A stretch of 64,000 nucleotides of DNA from Yokenella regensburgei ATCC 49455 (GTDB lineage: Bacteria > Pseudomonadota > Gammaproteobacteria > Enterobacterales > Enterobacteriaceae). Made by a program: the position numbers and the translations under genes. Below the pieces are notes generated by a model, which worked only from the letters and a program-made list of their open reading frames with translations, ran no database searches and had not been told where the DNA came from. Location of the stretch: positions 62,001-126,000 of the forward strand of contig NZ_JMPS01000032.1 in NCBI RefSeq assembly GCF_000735455.1, given 5' to 3'. Shown one piece after another: positions 59,973-64,000 of the stretch (the stretch's first letter is position 1; each line of letters starts with the position of its first letter).

Positions 59973-61046
59973 TCAGGCTTTGTTCTGACGCCACCACTCA
60001 CCGAGCAGTACGCCGGTGGCGACGGAGACGTTCAGACTCTCGACGTTGCCGGTGCCCTCGATGGAGACACTCAGATCAGCACTGGAGATTGCCGCCTCGG
60101 ACAGGCCATCACGTTCCTGACCCAGTACCAGCACCATTTTCTTCGGCAGGGTCGCCTGATACAGCGGCGTGCCTTTGTGGCTGGAAGTAGAAACGATGGT
60201 GTAGCCCGCGTTGCGGAATTCACTCAGTGTATCGATAAAGCTGTCGCCCGTGATCGGCTCAACGTGCTCTGCGCCACCTTCTGCAGTACGAATAGCCGCA
60301 CCGGATTCCAGCAGGGCGGCATCCTGAACCACGACACCTTTCACGCCAAAGTGCGCGCAGCTGCGCATCATCGCGCCAAGGTTGTGCGGGTTGCCTACGT
60401 CTTCCAGCGCCAGTACGCAGTCTTCTTCGCCCGCTTTGCTGACCCACTGCTGTACGGTGGTACCGTTACGTTTTTTGATTAAGAAACACACGCCGCCGTG
60501 GTGCTCAGTGCCGGAGGCTTTCGCCAGCTCGGCATCATCAACCACGTGATATGCTTTACGGTTTGCCGCCATCCAACGTAGTGCTTCTTTGAAGCGCGGC
60601 GTTACGCTCTGGATAAACCAGGCACGTACGATAGAATCCGGGCGGCTCAGGAACAGGGCCTGACAGGCGTTTTCGCCATATACACGAGTTTCTTCAGCGC
60701 GCTGACGACGCAGCACTTCTGGATCGATAAAACTCTTGCCGCTGATCCCGCCGTGATCCGGTTTTGCCGGAGCATCATCACCCGGTGCTCGGGAAACGGT
60801 ACGCCACGGAGAGGCATCACCGCCGCGTTCACCACGGTCGTTGTTACGTTCGCGGCTACGCTCGCGAGCAGGCTGTGCGGGTTTCCCCTCACGATTAGGA
60901 CGACGACCGCCTTCAGTACGGGATGTGCCAGCACGGCCGCCACCTTTACCGGTACGCGGATTTTGCGTGCGTTTATCCGAGTCATCATCACTGCGGACAT
61001 ACATCACTTTGACCTTGCCGCTTTTATTCTTCAGTTCGTCGCTCAT
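59973..61046 (-). CDS. yfiF: YfiF, SpoU-family RNA 2'-O-ribose methyltransferase
   Basis: 357 residues. A long, disordered arginine/glycine-rich N-terminus (to about 100) precedes a substrate-binding domain and the C-terminal SPOUT fold with signatures [30 protein letters not shown] and [16 protein letters not shown]. It is related to RlmB and TrmH, but its RNA target is not certain. About 12 residues longer than in E. coli, in the variable tail. Divergent from trxC. Confidence 0.92.
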   Translation of the reverse strand: MSDELKNKSGKVKVMYVRSDDDSDKRTQNPRTGKGGGRAGTSRTEGGRRPNREGKPAQPARERSRERNNDRGERGGDASPWRTVSRAPGDDAPAKPDHGGISGKSFIDPEVLRRQRAEETRVYGENACQALFLSRPDSIVRAWFIQSVTPRFKEALRWMAANRKAYHVVDDAELAKASGTEHHGGVCFLIKKRNGTTVQQWVSKAGEEDCVLALEDVGNPHNLGAMMRSCAHFGVKGVVVQDAALLESGAAIRTAEGGAEHVEPITGDSFIDTLSEFRNAGYTIVSTSSHKGTPLYQATLPKKMVLVLGQERDGLSEAAISSADLSVSIEGTGNVESLNVSVATGVLLGEWWRQNKA

Positions 61047-61253
61047 CTTTATTCTCCTACCTGCGCTGCGCGAAGCGCGAAGATTACCCGATGTATCCTC
61101 ACTTCGCCATTAATTCATACAAAAGACCCTGACTATTGTACTCATCGAATAAACCACATTGTTCATTGGGCGTCAGTCGTTGATAATATGTAACATTACA
61201 GAAACATCCTGGCAGCAATGCCAGTTCGTCTCCCAATAAGCCAGAGGTTAGCT

Positions 61254-61679
61254 ATGAATACCGTTTGTGCCAGCTGTCAGGCGCTCAATCGCATCCCGGA
61301 CGATCGCATTAACGATACCGCGAAGTGTGGACGCTGTGGTCACGAGCTGTTTGACGGCGACGTGATTAATGCCACCGGCGCAACCCTTGATAAGCTGCTG
61401 AAAGACGACCTGCCCGTCGTGGTCGATTTCTGGGCACCATGGTGTGGTCCGTGCCGCAGCTTTGCGCCTATTTTTGAAGACGTTGCCGAAGAGCGCAGCG
61501 GCAAAATCCGCTTCGTGAAGGTCAATACCGAGGCCGAGCCGGAGCTGAGCGCCCGTTTCCGCATTCGCAGCATCCCGACCATTATGGTCTTCAAAAACGG
61601 CGAAGTCCTCGACACGTTGAACGGCGCCGTACCAAAAGGGCCATTCGACGAATGGCTGAACGAAGCCACTCAGGCATAA
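61254..61679 (+). CDS. trxC: TrxC, thioredoxin 2
   Basis: 141 residues from the ATG at 61254. An N-terminal zinc finger (Cys5, Cys8, Cys25, Cys28) precedes a thioredoxin fold with active-site WCGPC (Cys64, Cys67). It reduces protein disulfides and is induced by oxidative stress through OxyR in E. coli. A frame from 61218 adds 12 residues before the ATG with no support. Confidence 0.96.
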   Translation: MNTVCASCQALNRIPDDRINDTAKCGRCGHELFDGDVINATGATLDKLLKDDLPVVVDFWAPWCGPCRSFAPIFEDVAEERSGKIRFVKVNTEAEPELSARFRIRSIPTIMVFKNGEVLDTLNGAVPKGPFDEWLNEATQA

Positions 61680-61685
61680 TCCTCT

Positions 61686-61710
61686 CGGGGCACAACTTGT
61701 GCCCCGTTTT
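61686..61710 (+). terminator. Terminator of trxC
   Basis: Perfect 9-bp stem CGGGGCACA/TGTGCCCCG with a short ACT loop, followed by TTTT. Confidence 0.9.
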
Positions 61711-61749
61711 AACCTCTGCGACAATAGCGTTTTTCCTGCCAGAATTCCC

Positions 61750-62448
61750 ATGATAGATAACGCTGTTCTCCGGTTACGTGCTGAACGTCTTGCACGAGCA
61801 ACCCGCCCTTTCCTTGCCCGTGGCAACCGCATTCGCCGCTGCCAGCGCTGTCTGCTGCCGCTAAAACAATGCCTGTGTGAAACCATCTCACCGCAGCCTG
61901 CCCGCAGCCGTTTTTGCCTGGTGATGTTCGATACTGAACCGATGAAGCCCAGCAATACTGGCCGTCTGATTGCGGACATTCTGCCAGATACCGAAGCCTT
62001 CCAGTGGTCGCGCACCGAGCCACCCGCAGCGCTGCTGGAACTTATCCGCCATCCGGATTATCAGCCAATGGTGGTGTTCCCGGCCTCTTATGCCGACGCA
62101 GGGCGCAGCGTCATCGCAGCACCCCCTTCAGGCAAACCGCCGCTGTTTATTATGCTCGACGGTACCTGGACCGAAGCGCGAAAGATGTTCCGCAAGAGTC
62201 CGTATCTGGATAATTTGCCGATTATCTCGGTTGATTTGTCGCGGGTCACGGCTTATCACCTGCGTGAAGCCCATGCGGATGGCCAGTACTGCACGGCAGA
62301 AGTCGCCGTGGCGTTGCTGTCGCTGGCGGAAGACACCGAAGCCGCCTCATCCCTCAGCGACCACTTTACGCGTTTTCGTACCCGTTATCTGGCAGGAAAA
62401 ACGCAGCATAAGGGAAGCATCACAGCAGAAGTGGAAGAAAGCGTTTAG
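61750..62448 (+). CDS. tapT: TapT, tRNA aminocarboxypropyltransferase (DTW domain)
   Basis: 232 residues from the ATG at 61750 (MIDNAVLRLRAERLARATRP), the E. coli YfiP length; a frame from 61699 adds leader sequence. Zinc-binding cysteines (CQRCLLPLKQCLC) and the DTW motif (MLDGTWTEARKMFRKSPYL) are intact. It makes acp3U at position 47 of tRNAs. It lies 33 bases upstream of yfiQ. Confidence 0.93.
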   Translation: MIDNAVLRLRAERLARATRPFLARGNRIRRCQRCLLPLKQCLCETISPQPARSRFCLVMFDTEPMKPSNTGRLIADILPDTEAFQWSRTEPPAALLELIRHPDYQPMVVFPASYADAGRSVIAAPPSGKPPLFIMLDGTWTEARKMFRKSPYLDNLPIISVDLSRVTAYHLREAHADGQYCTAEVAVALLSLAEDTEAASSLSDHFTRFRTRYLAGKTQHKGSITAEVEESV

Positions 62449-62481
62449 AATCATTCGGTCACTACGCAAAGGAAGACCGGT

Positions 62482-64000
62482 ATGAGCCAACGTGGGCTGG
62501 AAGCGCTACTTCGACCTAAGTCTATCGCCGTGATTGGCGCCTCAATGAAACCCCAGCGAGCGGGGTATCTGATGATGCGCAACCTGCTCTCGGGTGGCTT
62601 TAGCGGCCCGGTGCTCCCGGTTACACCGAACTGGAAAGCCGTTCACGGAGTACTGGCCTGGCCCGATATTCGAAGCCTGCCGTTCACCCCCGACCTGGCG
62701 GTACTTTGTACTCATGCGAAGCGTAACCTTGAGCTACTGGAAGCGCTGGGCGAAAAAGGCTGTAAGACCTGCATTATTCTCTCTTCCCCACCGGAACAGT
62801 TTGCTGAATTGAAGGCCTGCGCTCGTCGCTTTCAGATGCGGCTTCTGGGGCCAAACAGTTTAGGACTACTGGCCCCCTGGCAGGGTCTTAACGCCAGTTT
62901 CTCCCCAGTACCAATCCGCCGTGGCAAGCTGGCGTTCATCTCTCAGTCTGCCGCCGTTTCCAACACCATTCTCGACTGGGCACAGCAGCGCGAAATGGGC
63001 TTCTCCTGGTTTATCGCCCTCGGTGACAGCCTGGACATAGACGTTGACGACCTGCTTGATTTCCTTGCCCGCGACAGTAAAACCAGCGCCATTTTGCTGT
63101 ATCTGGAGCATCTGAGCGATGCTCGCCGCTTTGTCTCTGCCGCGCGAAGCGCCTCACGCAATAAACCGATTCTGGTTATCAAGAGCGGCCGCAGCCCGGA
63201 AGCACAGCGGTTGCTGCACGTGAATTCCGGAATGGATCCCGCCTGGGATGCCGCTATCCAGCGCGCCGGTTTGCTGCGCGTACAGAACACTCACGAGCTT
63301 TTCTCCGCCGTCGAAACCCTGAGCCATATGCGCCCGCTGCGCGGTGACAAGCTGATGATAGTCAGCAACGGCGCGGCACCTGCCGCCCTGGCGCTGGACG
63401 AGCTGTGGTCACGCAACGGCAAGCTTGCCACGCTCAGCGATGAAACTCGCGATCGCCTGCGTAAAGCGTTGCCCGAGAGCGTAGAGGCAGCCAATCCACT
63501 GGATCTGCGCGATGATGCCAGTAGTGAGCACTACCGCACTACGCTCAACATTTTGCTCGACAGCCAGGACTACGACGCGCTGCTGGTCATTCACTCACCC
63601 AGCGCCGTCGCGCCGGGTACAGAAAGTGCACTCGCACTAATTGAGGTACTGAAAAACCATCCACGTGGTAAATACGTTACGGTGTTGACCAACTGGTGCG
63701 GAGAGTTCTCCTCACAGGAAGCTCGTCGTTTGTTCAGCGACGCGGGGATCCCTACTTATCGTACACCGGAAGGGACCATCACCGCGTTCATGCACATGGT
63801 GGAATACCGGCGTAACCAGAAACAGCTGCGTGAAACGCCAACGCTGCCGCTGAACCTGAAGGCTAACACCGCGGAAGCACACAAACTGATCCAGCGGGCG
63901 CTGGCCGATGGCGCCTCATCCCTGGATACCCATGAGGTCCAGCCGGTGCTGAAAGCCTATGGGCTCAGCACTCTTCCCACCTGGATCGCAACCGACAGCG
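62482..64000 (+). CDS. yfiQ: YfiQ/PatZ, protein lysine acetyltransferase (partial at right edge)
   Basis: An ATG at 62482 (ribosome site AAAGGAAGACC) opens a frame running to the window end, 506 codons of about 886. The visible part is the NDP-forming acyl-CoA synthetase-like domain: SIAVIGASMKPQRAG with the CoA-binding region, GPNSLGLLAPW, FISQSAAVSNTILDWA, and the start of the ATP-grasp portion at the edge. The missing C-terminus should carry a GNAT acetyltransferase domain. It acetylates and inactivates acetyl-CoA synthetase and modifies other proteins. Also named pka. Confidence 0.95.
   Translation, partial: MSQRGLEALLRPKSIAVIGASMKPQRAGYLMMRNLLSGGFSGPVLPVTPNWKAVHGVLAWPDIRSLPFTPDLAVLCTHAKRNLELLEALGEKGCKTCIILSSPPEQFAELKACARRFQMRLLGPNSLGLLAPWQGLNASFSPVPIRRGKLAFISQSAAVSNTILDWAQQREMGFSWFIALGDSLDIDVDDLLDFLARDSKTSAILLYLEHLSDARRFVSAARSASRNKPILVIKSGRSPEAQRLLHVNSGMDPAWDAAIQRAGLLRVQNTHELFSAVETLSHMRPLRGDKLMIVSNGAAPAALALDELWSRNGKLATLSDETRDRLRKALPESVEAANPLDLRDDASSEHYRTTLNILLDSQDYDALLVIHSPSAVAPGTESALALIEVLKNHPRGKYVTVLTNWCGEFSSQEARRLFSDAGIPTYRTPEGTITAFMHMVEYRRNQKQLRETPTLPLNLKANTAEAHKLIQRALADGASSLDTHEVQPVLKAYGLSTLPTWIATDS

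Overview
The window is chromosomal DNA of a member of the Enterobacteriaceae. Gene order and protein lengths follow the Escherichia coli segment from iscX through isc, suhB, csiE, hcaT, yph, glyA, hmp, glnB, glr, purL, the rpoE and lepB operons, nadB and srmB to yfiQ. A DUF1007/NicO metal-transport pair between suhB and csiE, in place of yfhR, and a rebuilt yph locus point to an Enterobacter/Lelliottia/Klebsiella-type genome rather than to E. coli. The species cannot be fixed from sequence reading alone. No tRNA, rRNA, insertion sequence, prophage or CRISPR array was seen.

Layout. Positions 1-5602 (minus strand) hold the iron-sulfur assembly operon iscR-iscS-iscU-iscA-hscB-hscA-fdx-iscX, with two IscR-type operators in front. 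Then come trmJ, suhB, the NicO transporter (carrying an in-frame TGA), its DUF1007 partner, and csiE. Positions 10331-13433 form an AT-rich accessory insert: a LacI-family regulator, a second-type hypoxanthine phosphoribosyltransferase, about 880 bases without a convincing gene, and an IprA/YaiV-like regulator. An orphan hcaT follows; the hca catabolic genes are absent.

Positions 14729-29320 are the most distinctive part. This is a yph-type carbohydrate locus built as two divergent arms around a ROK regulator. The minus arm reads yphG (DUF5107 plus TPR), an MFS sugar porter, and a YphB-like mutarotase. The plus arm reads yphH (ROK), a periplasmic sugar-binding protein, a two-domain ABC ATPase, two permeases, an FGGY kinase of D-ribulokinase type, a KdsD-like SIS isomerase without CBS domains, and yphA (DoxX). 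Compared with E. coli, yphC-F are missing and the transporter, kinase and isomerase are new. This suggests a sugar pathway that ends in a ketose phosphate and its isomerisation; the substrate is unknown.

The remainder is conserved core. It comprises glyA/hmp (PurR-like and NsrR-like sites between them), glnB, the glrK-qseG-glrR cell-envelope signalling operon with the GlmY small RNA and its GlrR/sigma-54 promoter, purL (PurR box), mltF, tadA, pgpC, yfhH, yfhL, the run rpoE-rseABC-lepA-lepB-rnc-era-recO-pdxJ-acpS (sigma-E promoter in front of rpoE, a long inverted repeat in the rnc leader), nadB (NadR box), trmN, srmB, grcA (FNR box), ung, yfiF, trxC, tapT, and a truncated yfiQ at the right edge.
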